The translations under genes were made by a program, and so were the position numbers. The notes below the pieces were generated by a model. That model was given only the letters and a program-made list of their open reading frames with translations, ran no database searches and was not told where the DNA came from. This document shows, one piece after another, positions 12,001-22,915 of a DNA stretch of 64,000 nucleotides. Every line of letters starts with the position of its first letter. Position 1 is the stretch's first letter. The DNA is from Actinostola sp. cb2023 (lineage: Eukaryota; Cnidaria; Anthozoa; Actiniaria; Actinostolidae): positions 62,001 to 126,000 of the forward strand of contig JAUJYZ010000952.1 of assembly GCA_033675265.1 (NCBI GenBank). The letters run 5' to 3'.

Positions 12001-13135
12001 CTTTTAGTTGCTCGCTGTAGTATTAAAAAAGATTACACAAATTAAATTGATATATATATACAATATAATCTGTATAAATATAATCTTGCGTAGGATATTA
12101 AAAGGCAATAGACATTGTACTAGACTCATCTCCCGGCCGCAATGGCAAACAGCCAACATAATAACATATAGAAATGAGAAAGACTTGGTTCTAGTAAATA
12201 AACGAAATTGGCGCCAATTTTAATTGTGCGACTAAACGACTTACGACAGTTTGCGCGCCATTTTTGCGCGCCATTTTCTTCATTCTATCCAAGCTGTCTT
12301 CAGACAGCATCAATAGGCCATATGCACTAACGGGTCACGTGACCCAACTTTCTCAAATCAAGCAGCAGTGTCAAAATGAACTCCAGAAATGAAAAGAGCA
12401 GCTCGATATTAGTAAGAAGGCGAAATTTCAGGTCATAACGTCTGACACAGGAGAAATGACATGAAATATAAAATCGAGTGTTTTCTAATAATTTGTTTGG
12501 AAAATGCATTGGATGGCATTTTTTGCCATCCAGCACATTTTTCCATACGAATCTTAATAAAATTTGCAATTTTATATTTCATGTCATTTCTGCTGTGTTA
12601 AACATTATAAGCTGAAATTTCGCCTTTTTACTAATATCGAGCTGCTCTTTTCATTTCTGGAGTTCATTTTGACACTGCTGCTTGATTTGAGAAAGTTGGG
12701 TCACGTGACCCGTTAGTGCATATGGCCTATTGTTCAGTTAGTCACCGAATTACCTACATATATCAAGGCTCCCGCATATAATGCAATGTAGATTTTTTTA
12801 TCTGCAATCTTGAACAAAGAATTGAAAAGAATCGTACTGCATGGATACCCGATTGTACTAACCCTGCATTGTGCTGGGATGATCCCTCGCCTTTCCTTTG
12901 CAGATTGGCGGCGAGCTTCTCTTCGGTTGGTGGCTGCCGTACCATTGTGGGAAGAAGCGGCATTGGACAGTTTAGCAGTGATTGTTTCTAGTGCTTTCCT
13001 ATTTGCCTCGTCCCTCTGCTGACTCTCCTGTAATTGTGCTTTTATTTCTTGGTTTTCTTGGCTTAGAGACTTACTCGTCTTTGAGATCTCTTCGAGAAGT
13101 TCCAAAACGTTATCGATCGACTCGTTGGAAGCCAT
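9007..13135 (-). CDS. Five-exon gene for an unidentified 313-residue coiled-coil/basic protein
   Basis: Minus-strand exons at 12863-13135, 11944-12014, 11756-11862, 10262-10371 and 9007-9387 join in one open frame. All introns are GT-AG (for example donors gttagt and gtaagt; acceptors ctacag, ccatag, cttgtag, tttttag), and phases match at all four junctions, totalling 942 nt with the stop. The N-terminus (MASNESIDNVLELLEEI..) forms a heptad coiled coil for about 70 residues; then RREARRQSAKERR, RATKRAYKKLLEKDD, a Cys pair in HHDCGGPEKCQW, a basic helix VYEKNKKIAENKYEAHKKE, an acidic Ser/Glu tract, and a C-terminal ALDKIYRKKLSQRAR and NFPEWACN. I do not recognise the family with confidence; the arrangement resembles nuclear DNA-binding or transposon-companion proteins of invertebrates. 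A fold-back MITE lies in intron 1 and a palindrome in intron 3. It shares a 374-bp intergenic region with the divergent gene at 13510. Confidence 0.7.
10521..10659. repeat. Perfect 41-bp-arm hairpin in an intron
   Basis: Arms 10521-10561 and 10619-10659 are exact complements (cttatttggggtttttgccg at the outer end). The loop contains a second stem, ccgagtcccgaagggacgagg. It lies within the 10372-11755 intron of the minus-strand gene. Confidence 0.85.
10948..11010. repeat. Three tandem 22-bp units
   Basis: gaactatggtaatacggctt occurs three times in direct tandem. The remainder of the intron to 11755 shows no separate gene I can support. Confidence 0.8.
12311..12732. mobile_element. 422-bp palindromic MITE in intron 1 of the five-exon gene
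   Basis: The whole element is an imperfect palindrome: caataggccatatgcac... at 12311 is complemented at 12716-12732, with gggtcacgtgaccc in both arms and a small central hairpin near 12500-12540. No obvious target duplication. A diverged half copy is at 1856-2055. Confidence 0.85.
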
Positions 13136-13509
13136 AATATAGTAGTAAAGATACGTAGTAGAGTGAAAAAGATATAAAATTCAAGCGCGAAGTGAGTTAG
13201 CTGCACGACGACTGTCTAAATGCAATGATTCGGATCTTAATACTTCGAATTGTATTTGTCCATGTAGCTCTCTACTTGTATCAGATTACAAATTACACAT
13301 AAAAAAAACAGATCCAGCCAATAGTACAATGTTTCTTCACGTGCAAACATTAAAACATTACGACCTTTGGAACGTAACATGATATAGCAAGCTTGAACTG
13401 AGGAATCTGGCGGGAATAAATATATATTTTCCCGCCATCAGTTCGAAGGGACGTTCGAAGACATTCATGCAGTGTTGGATTTCGTAGCTCGTTTCTAGCA
13501 ACTTGTGAC
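13136..13509. promoter_or_regulatory. Shared intergenic region between divergent genes
   Basis: This 374-bp AT-rich segment separates the start codons of the minus-strand five-exon gene (13135) and the plus-strand ORF (13510). A bidirectional promoter is the natural inference; I see no decisive TATA element. Confidence 0.4.
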
Positions 13510-14067
13510 ATGGCTACAGAAGGAAAGTTGACTCAATCTTCACATTTTGGACAGGCACGAGATTCTGTAAGTGGACTTGGCCAAGTTGATGCGCCTAAAC
13601 GGTGCTTATCAACAGATCGTGCGAGTGTTCAGTCGTTTGCTGACGATCGGCCATGTCAAACACAGCAACTCAAGCCTGAACCAAATAACTTAATAATCTC
13701 AGGTTCTGTAAGTGGGTTTGGCCAAGTTGATGCGCCTAAACGGTGCTTATCAACAGATCGTGCGAGTGCTCAGTCGTTTGCTGACGATCGGCCATGTCAA
13801 ACACAGCAACCAAATGATGACTCGGAGAAAACAACCAGAAGCATCGAGAAAATTCGTCAGAAGCGGCTTCGAAGGAACAAGAAAAAACGCGAACAACTAA
13901 AGAAACTACCTCGAAAGAAATTTGCCAAAGACCTTCGAGATCAACTACACAAGGCTCAAAAAGAACACAGAAAAGAGAAGAGGTTATCAGCATTTTGTTG
14001 GACTCGATTGAAAGAGGTCGAAAAGATAAACACAAGCCTTAGATTGTACAGGTACTGTAGATTATAA
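13510..14067 (+). CDS. Basic protein with an in-frame 47-residue duplication
   Basis: The 185-residue ORF starts MATEGKLTQSSHFGQ. A 141-nt segment is duplicated in frame: VSG(L/F)GQVDAPKRCLSTDRAS at about residues 19-38 recurs at 66-85, each followed by SFADDRPCQTQQ. The second half is strongly basic and helical (KIRQKRLRRNKKKREQLKKL, then HKAQKEHRKEKR), as in nuclear proteins. Two substitutions in the duplicated block are conservative, so coding constraint is plausible. A CAG|GTACTG donor near 14051 suggests it may be the first exon of a longer gene. I do not recognise the family. It is divergent from the five-exon gene and could be co-regulated with it. Confidence 0.5.
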   Translation: MATEGKLTQSSHFGQARDSVSGLGQVDAPKRCLSTDRASVQSFADDRPCQTQQLKPEPNNLIISGSVSGFGQVDAPKRCLSTDRASAQSFADDRPCQTQQPNDDSEKTTRSIEKIRQKRLRRNKKKREQLKKLPRKKFAKDLRDQLHKAQKEHRKEKRLSAFCWTRLKEVEKINTSLRLYRYCRL

Positions 14068-14407
14068 TACGAAAATTGTTATTCTTTTGTAATTTATATT
14101 GAAAATAGTTACAAAATGTAGTCACCACAAAAAGGTGATTACAACTTGGAAAAATAATAGCAAAATAACATTTAGTATACAATATGGTATATTTAGAACT
14201 AAATCCAGTGTGACATATCCTTACAATACATTGATTGTATCTGTCAACATGCAACGTCTATGAATAGCATCTAAAATACATTTACTGAGTTGTTTTGGAT
14301 TATTCTAAAGACTGAAACATGTAAATCCAAGGAACATTAATTATAAGACAAGTATAGTCTTTCATTTCTTAATTGGTCTCATAGTGTGATAATAGTGTAG
14401 CATTATA

Positions 14408-15087
14408 CAGTCTACCCCTATTAAGCGGCCACCCATTAAGCGGCCAGTTATCAAAGTCCCAAAATTATTGTCGGAATAATACTGTAAATATAACCCTTAT
14501 TAAGCGACCACCTCTATTAAGCGGCCGCAGCCACCTTTTGGTGGTCCCGATGTGGGTTGTCCTATTGTTTTTACCCCTATTAAGCGACCACAATGAATTT
14601 TGAAAAAAGGTAATGAGAGTTAATCAAGGTGATGACTGATCAAAACAATCCAACACACGTTTATTATAATCTTGAGGTGATTCCAATATGATAATATTGA
14701 TGATGATATAATCTTTTGATTTTCTGGCAATAAACCACAAACAAATACAGCGTAGCGCATTGAAGCAACGCTCTTTCTTTAAGTTCCTGGCAGACATTGC
14801 TGTTTTCATGTTCTGCTTTTTTATGTGAATATCGACATACTGTACTTTATGGTTTAAACCACATCATTTTCTCGAGAGGAATTGGGACTCAATTAATTAT
14901 CAGTGAAACTTTAAATTTGTGTATAACAAACTGTATTATATACATGTGCAACAGTTGTCACAAGCCTCAAAGCGTGTTTATATTCAAATAAAGCGGTGAC
15001 GTTTCTACAACGTACGCCTTATGCTAATTTCTTACGAACCCCTATTACCGTTTCCTCGAGGGTGGCCGCTTAATAGGGGTTAGACTG
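14408..15087. mobile_element. 680-bp pogo/Tigger-like non-autonomous element
   Basis: Ends are cagtctacccctattaagcg and its complement (cgcttaataggggttagactg), flanked by TA on both sides. The motif ttaagcg(g/a)ccac is repeated inside near 14430, 14515 and 14580. TIR sequence and TA target fit pogo/Tigger elements. No transposase is encoded. 14068-14407 has no visible gene. Confidence 0.75.
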
Positions 15088-15119
15088 TATATATATACCT
15101 CTGTGACATATAATAGCCT

Positions 15120-15412
15120 GGAAGGGGGTAGGGGGGGGGGGGGGGGGGGGGAGGGGTGGGGGTACTTGACCCATGTTTGGGTATAGGCGTGCCGCTGAGG
15201 GTTTGTACACCTGACCCTGTTTAGGACAAAAAATCTAAAATACCTACCCTGTCTAGGACAACACTCTCTATTTTAGGACCCTGTTTAGGACAAACTCACA
15301 TAAAATTATATACCCTGTTCAGGACAGTGGCCAAAAACCATACCCTGTGGTTGTCAAGCGGCACATCCCCGTATAGCCCCATATGTTGGAGTACCCCCCG
15401 GGATAATAATGT
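15120..15412. mobile_element. Fold-back element with poly-G and tandem ccctgtttaggaca units
   Basis: Imperfect ~40-bp inverted ends (gggggtactt..gtgccgct and agcggcac..gtaccccc) surround four or five units of ccctgttYaggacaa. A run of about 22 G precedes it. 15413-15896 shows no gene. Confidence 0.6.
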
Positions 15413-15896
15413 AGCTCTGTGACCATTCAGGCAATGAAGCTAAATAGATTCTATATGCTCTAGCTGACTGACTTCTAAGACCGGTGGCTTCTATTTCTTC
15501 TGTTGACTAATCTTCATAGAGCTTGAAACAACTAACTTATTTCGAACTTACATGTCACTAGCATTATTTATGGCGAAGCTTCAGTAAACTATGATTAATT
15601 CCTCCATAGCGCCGAGTGTGCTGGAAATGTACATGTATTGTGGGTTAATATTGTGGTAGAAGTGACTCATGTGTGGGTTATCTGGCATGGTGAAAGTACA
15701 CACAAAACTATCATTTATATGTTGTTCCACTATTAATATTAATTATATTGTATACTGTTGTACTTTAATTCAATCTATTTGGGTATATAAATTATATCCA
15801 TTGACCATGACTGGTATGAGTTAATTTCCTTATAATGGTAGTGGTTTGTTAGATATATTTGCATTGATATGGTCATTTATTATCCAATTTATCTAG

Positions 15897-16988
15897 AACA
15901 CCTAAAAAGATTGGTCGACACAATTTGCGTACAGTTGATGACAATCAAACCATTCTTGGTAAAGGTGCCTTTGGAACTTGTGAAAGGATGGATTATAGAG
16001 GAATCAGTGTTGCTGTCAAAACGTATGCCAAGCATGTTGAGGCTAGTGCTGTATCACATGAATCAAGAATAATATCTCAATTTGACCACCAAGGTAATGT
16101 ACTCCCAAATATGGACCATACATAAATCACTATTTTTGTCTGGAACAGGGGTATATTTTACGTATATTTTATTGTTCAGTTTGGCTCTGGAACAGGTCCG
16201 ATTTTTCCCTAGAGTCCTCGATTGTTCACGATATTATTGGTATTATTATTCGCGGGTGGCGCTAAATCGGGGAGGCTCTTTTTCGAGTAAATACGGTATT
16301 TACAGTATTAATTGTTGTTTGGTTGAAGTAACTATAATACTGGATAACTAAAATTTACAAATGTGAAATAATTCTTAATAGCTAACATATCACAACCATC
16401 TTTCAACACAGGTTTGCCTCTGTTGTTTGGTATATGTTTGGAGAAGAAACCATATATCTGCTCATTACACAATTCCACGGTACTAATGGGGGTTGTTTGA
16501 CTTTAGCCAAAGCCATTAGAAATTCTCTGATCACATCAGAACAGTGGATAGCCATCTTTAAAGAGACAGCTGATGGATTACAATATGTTCATTCAAAACA
16601 CATACTCCATAATGACATAAAAGGTGACAATGTGGTATTAACAAATACATTTGAAAATTCTAAAAGATTTCACCCTGTTTTGATTGATTTTGGCAAATCA
16701 TGTACAACAGGTAAAGCTAAGAGATACATCCTTACATATAAAGAGCAACATAAATATTACAAACATCACTGGCATATCGCACCAGAACTTATTAATGGTA
16801 CACAATCACAGTCATTTGCTTCTGATGTTTACTCTTTAGGAGCCCTTATGTCACACTCGTGCAAAGTAATAGATCAACCCAATCAGATACTTTATTCTGT
16901 TTCACAAAAATGTATGCATTGTAATCCTAAGGAGAGACCATATTTAAATGACATAAGGAAAACATTTACAAAAGCACAGCATCAATAA
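15897..16988 (+). pseudogene. Protein kinase gene, two exons seen, one frame break
   Basis: Exon 15897-16093 follows a ttatctag acceptor and encodes TILGKGAFGTCERMDYRG (glycine loop) and ISVAVKTYAKH (VAIK lysine). Donor GTAATG and acceptor ttcaacacag join it in phase to 16412-16988. The second exon carries LPLLFGICLEKKPYI, then, in another frame after about 16456, LLITQFHGTNGG, KHILHNDIKGDN (catalytic loop, HND in place of HRD), VLIDFGKSC (DFG) and HIAPELINGTQ, DVYSLG. The C-lobe ends in CNPKERPYLNDIR, typical of the last kinase helix. All catalytic motifs are present; the single frame change in the hinge suggests a recent pseudogene or a sequence error. N-terminal exons were not found. Confidence 0.7.
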
Positions 16989-17398
16989 TAATCAAAGTTG
17001 TAAGTAGCAGTTTCACTTATATATATCAGCTACTTGTTGCTAACTGTCTTACATTCCAATTCAAATGCATAATAGCTACGGTAGGTTTTCAAATGTAAAT
17101 GACTAGCTATAAGACAGTGTACTAGCTAAATTGTATTATTAGCCGTTAACATCCGTATCACAAACATAACATGCATTTGATTGATGTAGTGCATACACAT
17201 GAATGCTGAATGATAAATTTATGTTTTTCTTTTTTTACACAGTGTGATGTGTGCTACTGTGACCACTCATTAACATTTTTACAAGTTAGCCAATCAGACT
17301 AGGGATTTTGTAGCATGCATTGCACTGTTATCATGTATTATTAATATTATTATTATTATGCAATGACTAATGAGATCATGAGTTACAAAATTTATATA
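16989..17398. other. Non-coding spacer
   Basis: AT-rich sequence after the kinase stop; no ORF, RNA gene or repeat recognised. Confidence 0.5.
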
Positions 17399-17668
17399 CA
17401 CTCAATTGCAGAAAGGTTGTAGTATACATTTATACAAATATCTAATGAGATACAAGATATCTAATGAGATACAAAGTGCGAAACATCGCTTATTTCTTCT
17501 AATATATCAGAACCATCAATTTTAGATTAGTATCGCATCCAACAAAGACAACACAATAATGTTCAGCACCATTTTGTGCTTAAACAGTTGTAGTTTAGCA
17601 TGTTTAACATTTAGCATCTCATTAGATATTTGTATAAATGTATACTACAACGTTTCTGCAATTGAGTG
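17399..17668. mobile_element. 270-bp TA-flanked fold-back MITE
   Basis: Ends cactcaattgcagaaaggtt and the complement (aacgtttctgcaattgagtg) share about 54 bp and are flanked by TA. Typical of Tc1/mariner-derived MITEs. Confidence 0.8.
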
Positions 17669-17765
17669 TACCTGTATTATATTTACATTGTATAATTGCA
17701 ATCATGTCTATAAACATATTATACTAATTTGCAATTGAGCATTACAGTAAGTACATGTATATTCT

Positions 17766-20482
17766 TTACAGGAATATTTTCCTACTTATAGGACTCACAA
17801 CAGTGCAAATTGTACCATTATCATTGAGTTTGGCAGAGGCAAAGTGTGAAAAAATCCTTTGTACTGGGATGAATGAAGCTTGTCCACCATCTTCATAGGT
17901 AGACTGCCAAACTTGGATTGGATTTCCTATTCTGCCAATATTTGTGTCTTGCCTGTTCCATTTCACACAGGCAAATGTGTGTGATGTGTATTCTCCTTTT
18001 ATTATGCATGAATGATTGAAATAGTACAATACTGTTCCCGGTCTAAGAAGAAATGTTTCTTTGTTAATGAAACCACCATTTGAAGTCCATGATGCCAGTA
18101 TTTTAGCTGAACGGATTCCACGGGACATTAGCTTCGAGCCAAATGTCATAGCTGCAATAGTCAATGAACCAAATTTTTCAATTGTTTCACACATATCTTT
18201 CAAATCAATGTTGCAGCCAGGGTATAATACATGAAACACTTGAAGTAATAACTTTGCATCATCTGAATCTAAAGGGGTGACCTTGAAGTTACGTGGACAC
18301 AATATACCAGACTTGTTTTTCCAGACATCTCCAAGTGGAAGAGGCGAAGCCACAGCTAGACTTCGAAACTTTGACTTCTCACTCCACTCAGCACTTTTAA
18401 TCCAATCTTCCTTGTCATCATTTTTGTTTTGTACACATATATGAAGAAAATTATCTTTAAATTCACATGGAAAGGATCCATCTTCCAAAAAATGAGACAG
18501 CTTGAACCGCCTCATGAGTTGTAGTTCTACAGATCTTTTGTTTGTAGTGGTGCTTCCTAATATCCCATTGTATCTTTCAAAACTGAAACACCAAAAACTT
18601 GGAACAGGACCATGGTCAAGAAGAACATCCTTCAAGTGGCAATGTAAATGCATGTTAGGAGTAATAACAAGTTTACCATATAATGTCTCTATTTCTTTAC
18701 AAAATTTTAGAAAGAGACCGTCTGCAATGTTTATATCTGTTGCTGAAATAATTGGTTTGCAGATGTATTTACAGGCTAGTACATAAGTTTGCCAGCACTT
18801 TAAATGATTCTCAGGAAGAATACCCTTCAAACAGTAGATAGAATATATCAGTGTCCAGTTCTTCCACTGTTCAGCTGTAAATGACCCTGCGTTGCTCATA
18901 ATTTTGATTGGCAGTCTTCCAATAGTATTTGGCACATCCATTCTTTTTATTCTATTTTGGATTTCCACAGTCTGTTTGTTTGAAAAAAGTACATTCTTTA
19001 ACCATAAATTGAACATAGTTTATGAAGTCCCAAGAAAGAGATTATGCATCGGATCGACGGTGAAAAAACTTATAGCATCAAAGTACTCTAAATCCAAAAG
19101 AATGCTGTAATGAGTAATTCCATTATCACGACAAAATATTTTTTGCTTTGAGATTATTTTGAATTTGGGAATTTTGCAGGCAAGAAGTCTGTGGTTTTGA
19201 TTTGTTCTTGGTTCCCAATTTTCCCTCTGAAACCCAGAATAATATTTTTTTTCTCCAAAGCCACCAGGAAAAGCCTTTAAACATCGAGAGCAACCAAATG
19301 TGGCTGAATGGCTCTTAAATCCACCTAACTTTCTGGCAGCAGGTATATCACAAGTGACTGACATAATGGCTCCTCTGAATGTCAGCTGAAATCTGCTCAA
19401 TGCAGACTTTAGTCTAATTCCTTTCCATAACCACTGCAATTCTTTGATTGCAGGTTCAAGAAATGAATTTAAATTTTTTGGTTCTTTATCCAGAGAAGGT
19501 ACAATTCCAATCACAATAACATTTTCCCATTTAAATCTTTCATTCCTAGGCAGGTTCAAAACAACAAGATAGAAAACCCCAACAGAGTAATCTTTCCTGT
19601 GTTTGAAGGGCTGAAAAAAGTCAAAATTTAACATTAATCCATAGTTACGATGAGCATTTAAAAAATATTTTCCATTTACAGTAGCAAAGTCTTTCCACAA
19701 CTTTCCATCGTATACATCAGCCATTTCACCATCATTCATAGTACGGTTTCTCCAAATTTCACACTTTTTTGCAAACCCCTTTTTTAGTACAAGCCTCTCC
19801 AGGTCATTGATAATACTGTTATAACAATAATATTGGATTGGATAAAAGCATGACTTTCCATTACTCAACTTGACATTGTATACAATTGCAGATCCACATG
19901 ATTTTTTCTTCCCTCTTGAATAAAAAGTTCCAGAACATGTCTTTGCAACTTGTTTGTTATTGATAACTGTCAAGCATTCATGGTACTTGTATAACTTATA
20001 ACATTTTGGGCATACCACATATTTGCTGAAGTCATCTTTATCAAAGTTAAGAAACTGTCTTAGCATGTAAAGGGTGCCTGGAAATGCTGCAATTATTTGG
20101 CCAAGAAATGTGTTTGAGACTTCAATCCCTAGAACCTTCAGCCAGCAAATTAAAAAGCGAATCAGCCATGCAACTGCATTGTCACTAATATGACAGGATA
20201 ATTGCCACACCGTAAGAAAGTAAACCATCCAAAATATCAAAGCATTAGCTTTAGATAAATTACTTCCTGTTGCTTGAGCTTCTGGGATGGGTTCAGGTGA
20301 TTCGTTGATATCTTGCTGTAATGACTCTGGTAGTACATCATTCCACATTTCTTCACTTTCATCTTCATCTGTAGATGATTGGTCATTATCACTCTCTGAG
20401 TCCACAGTGCTGGACAATTCATCCTGACTATAATTTTCATCTTCATTTATATCAGGTTCATTGCCATTGTTCCTGTCACTTT
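17766..20482 (-). pseudogene. CACTA/EnSpm transposase, tnp2-type, main exon with one stop
   Basis: The minus-strand exon encodes the tnp2 transposase of CACTA elements. An acidic N-terminal tract is followed by FLICWLKVLGIEVSN, zinc-like pairs CPKCYKLYKY and RGKKKSCGS, LNFDFFQPFKHRKDYSVG, MSVTCDIPAARKLGGF, FGCSRCLKAFPGG and VDPMHNLFLGTS. After a single in-frame TAA at 19020-19022 the frame continues: RLPIKIMSNAGSFTAEQWKNW, LKGILPENHLKCWQTYVLAC, TPNMHLHCHLKDVLLDHGP, SFWCFSFERYNGILG. The stop falls directly after the DPMHNLFLGT motif. Everything else is open for more than 900 codons, so decay is recent. It transposes DNA by cut-and-paste in the nucleus. Upstream exons lie at 20793-20873 and 21188 onward. 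Confidence 0.8.
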
Positions 20483-20792
20483 CTTGTAAAAAGGGATGTA
20501 ACATATAAATACAAATGAAAATATATATTCAGCGATTTCTATTTTGGCTTTCTTTTTGGTCTACTTTATATCCCATTTTCCACTATTTAATAGGGAAAAT
20601 AAAAACAATATTTTCTGGACGGGAGAGAAAAAATATATTAGTTTTCATTGATCCTTGGGGGGAGGGGAGGGGTGGATTGGTGTTGGTGTTTGTGTATGTT
20701 TTTCACATATATAATGATTATCCTACATGCACAACGGAATCTTGGTTGTAATATTAATAATAAATAGATTGTAGAGGTAAGCTTACTTACAC

Positions 20793-20873
20793 GCATTTCT
20801 GTGTCGACGTCGGAATTTGGTAGATTTGGACTGTCGGTTTGTATTTCATCATCTGATGAATCAATATCACTAT
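20793..20873 (-). CDS. CACTA transposase, acidic second exon
   Basis: An 81-nt minus-strand exon follows a ctcaaacag acceptor and ends at a GTGTAAGT donor. It encodes an acidic stretch with DIDSSDDEIQTDSPNLPNS and keeps phase with both neighbouring exons. Confidence 0.55.
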
Positions 20874-21187
20874 CTGTTTGAGAAAAAAACGCTGTTGTTA
20901 TCTCTAAGAGTAATTTAGTAGTTTGACACGATAGGAAGACAATTTTCGAATTTCAAGGAGCGGCTAAAAATGATTTAGCTTAAAATTTGGATCGTCTACA
21001 AATCACAACAACGGAATTAAGAACAGCTAAAGTTTATAAGCTTATAGTTATAGCACGTTTAACATGTCTATTTAAACGCTCAAAATGTCAAAATCAAGGA
21101 CAATTGATGGAGAATATTTCGATTATTTTAAAGCAGTAAACTAGAAAAGGTAACTATCAAGACGTATAATAACTTTTAACTACTTAC

Positions 21188-21318
21188 TATCCCAATTAAC
21201 TCGAGATGTTGAAGAGTCTTGGACGCTGTCCCTAAGATTCTTCATGGCTCTCTTTCTTTCGTGCCTTTCAAAGGTCGATCGTGAGACCAGCTCATTACAG
21301 TGCTCGCAAAATATAAGG
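21188..21318 (-). CDS. CACTA transposase exon 1, zinc-finger part (separated from its start by a retrotransposon)
   Basis: The minus-strand frame reads LIFCEHCNELVSRSTFERH, a C2H-type finger of the kind found at the N-terminus of metazoan tnp2 proteins, then RKRAMKNLRDSVQDSS and a GTAAGT donor. Its start codon lies at 28203-28205, on the far side of the retrotransposon inserted at 21323-28173. Confidence 0.65.
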
Positions 21319-21322
21319 TCTC

Positions 21323-21524
21323 TGTTAGCTAGTGTTTTGTAACTCGATGCTTAGTAACTGGAGAATGTAACATAAGGGGGCGGGGCACATGTTTTGTGGT
21401 CTCTGTCCGGATTACTGTAGTATGACAACACAACGCAAGTAAAAGAAGATTGTTCTCAAATTTGACCATAGTTATAGTATTATTCTAAAATCAAACAAAA
21501 AGAAGGTAAAGAACACAAGTAACA
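21323..21524 (+). repeat. 5-prime LTR
   Basis: 202 bp, starts TG and ends CA, no difference seen from 27972-28173. No clear TATA box beyond AT-rich tatagtattattc. Confidence 0.95.
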
Positions 21525-21526
21525 TT

Positions 21527-21544
21527 TGGGGGCTCAGACGGGAA
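21527..21544 (+). promoter_or_regulatory. Primer-binding site
   Basis: tgggggctcagacgggaa begins two bases after the LTR with the TGG expected for a tRNA CCA end. It resembles the tRNA-Pro type site (TGGGGGCTC start) but differs after base 9, so the tRNA is not certain. Confidence 0.65.
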
Positions 21545-21632
21545 GTCTGCTGTTCAGGTTACGTTAATTCCTGAGTGTAACGGCGGACTAAAATGGTCAA
21601 GTTGAATACTTAGCAAAAGAACGTCGATCAGC

Positions 21633-22715
21633 ATGGGAGACCACGAGGTGGAAGATACACAATTTGAATTAGAGGCCAAGATCTACGGATTGTCCAGTGA
21701 GCGTTTGCTAGAATTGGCGGAAAGGTTCGATATTCAAGTTGTGGAATCAAGGAGACCTGCTATCACAAGATGTATTGTTGCGGGGATTGCAAAGTTAGTT
21801 GAGAAATCGCCAAAGAAGATGGAATTCTTAGCAGAGATTAGTGATTTCATAAACGGAAACCCTCCCCCATTGGACACATCTGAAGTTAGCGGGGTTAGCT
21901 CGGATTCAGTATCTGGTAAGAAGCCTTCTCAAAAGGTAAGCATTGACGTGGGAAAAGTTCTCAAGAAGGATTTTAAGATTCACGGCGTGGTTGGGGCTGA
22001 TAGCACTAAGGATAGTCTGACATTCATAAGTATTATGAGACAGATTGACACAGGGTTAACCACAGGATACTCGGAGCACGAAATTATAGAAGCTGTTATT
22101 CGCGCTGTTAGTGTAAATTCAAGGCTCAGGCCATATTTAGAGTTGGTTTCTGATCTATCTCTGACACGCCTAAAGCAAATATTGAGAGTTCACTTCAAAC
22201 AAAAGAGTTGTACCGAGTTGTACCAAGAACTGTCAGTGTTATGCCAAGACGTCAAAGAGACGCCTCAAGATTTTCTGATTAGAGCCATGAACTTACGGCA
22301 ACAAGTTATTCTTAGTTCGAAACAGAGTGAGGGTGCCATAAAATATGATCCTCTGTTAGTTCAGGCCCTATTTGTGCATGTAGTGGAGACGGGGCTAGTA
22401 GATGAATCAGTCAGAGCAAAGTTACGTCCTTATTTAGAAATGGATGGCGTTACCGATGAGGTGTTAATGGAAAAGGTCAACGTTGCCGTATCAGCCGAAG
22501 CTGAGCGGTTCAACAAAATGAATGTGTCCAAGAAAGCGGTAAAGGTCCATCAAGTTACTCAAAATTCCCACCGTGAGGGGGAGGGTCAGTCTGGGGTAAA
22601 TGCAGTTGCCAATAAGAATGAAAAAACCCAAACAAGCTCTTCGCCACGCTGGAAGCTGTCCAGGCCGATCTGGCATATCTTAAAGGAGTCGTCAATCAAT
22701 CGCGCCCAAGATTAG
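21633..22715 (+). CDS. gag: Gag, matrix/capsid part
   Basis: The ORF starts MGDHEVEDTQFELEAKIYG in frame 3 and encodes a Gag-like polyprotein: an N-terminal helical region, then a capsid-like domain with YSEHEIIEAVIRAV, LSLTRLKQILRVHF and ELYQELSVLCQDVKETPQDF (retroviral capsid C-terminal homology style), followed by a second helical block. The meaningful frame appears to end around 22625 at a run of six A; beyond it, KLFATLEAVQADLAYLKG and the zinc knuckle lie in frame 2. The last ~30 codons of this ORF are therefore probably out of frame. Gag packages the RNA in cytoplasmic particles. Confidence 0.8.
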   Translation: MGDHEVEDTQFELEAKIYGLSSERLLELAERFDIQVVESRRPAITRCIVAGIAKLVEKSPKKMEFLAEISDFINGNPPPLDTSEVSGVSSDSVSGKKPSQKVSIDVGKVLKKDFKIHGVVGADSTKDSLTFISIMRQIDTGLTTGYSEHEIIEAVIRAVSVNSRLRPYLELVSDLSLTRLKQILRVHFKQKSCTELYQELSVLCQDVKETPQDFLIRAMNLRQQVILSSKQSEGAIKYDPLLVQALFVHVVETGLVDESVRAKLRPYLEMDGVTDEVLMEKVNVAVSAEAERFNKMNVSKKAVKVHQVTQNSHREGEGQSGVNAVANKNEKTQTSSSPRWKLSRPIWHILKESSINRAQD

Positions 22716-22915
22716 ATCACAATGAAAGCAATAGCGCCGGCCAATCACAATTTCGATCGTCGAGATTTCGCCTTTGTAGAGATTGTGAAGAGAAAGGAAT
22801 GGATAGATGCAATCACTGTTACAAGTGCGGATCGACAACCCACTTTGCCAGAGGTTGTCGGGCTGAACGAGAGTCGGAAAACGCCAGGCGGCTGCAGTCA
22901 AGGGACAACCAGTAG
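22617..22915 (+). CDS. Nucleocapsid (zinc knuckle) segment in frame 2
   Basis: Frame 2 runs without a stop from the A-run to TAG at 22913-22915. It encodes LFATLEAVQADLAYLKGVV, a basic stretch RSSRFRLCRDCEEKG and the retroviral knuckle CYKCGSTTHFARGC (C-x2-C-x4-H-x4-C). It has no plausible own start and must be reached from gag by a frame change, or the gene is broken here. Confidence 0.7.

Noticed and set aside
18502..18786. Plus-strand ORF opposite the CACTA transposase
   Set aside because: Shadow of the well-supported minus-strand gene.
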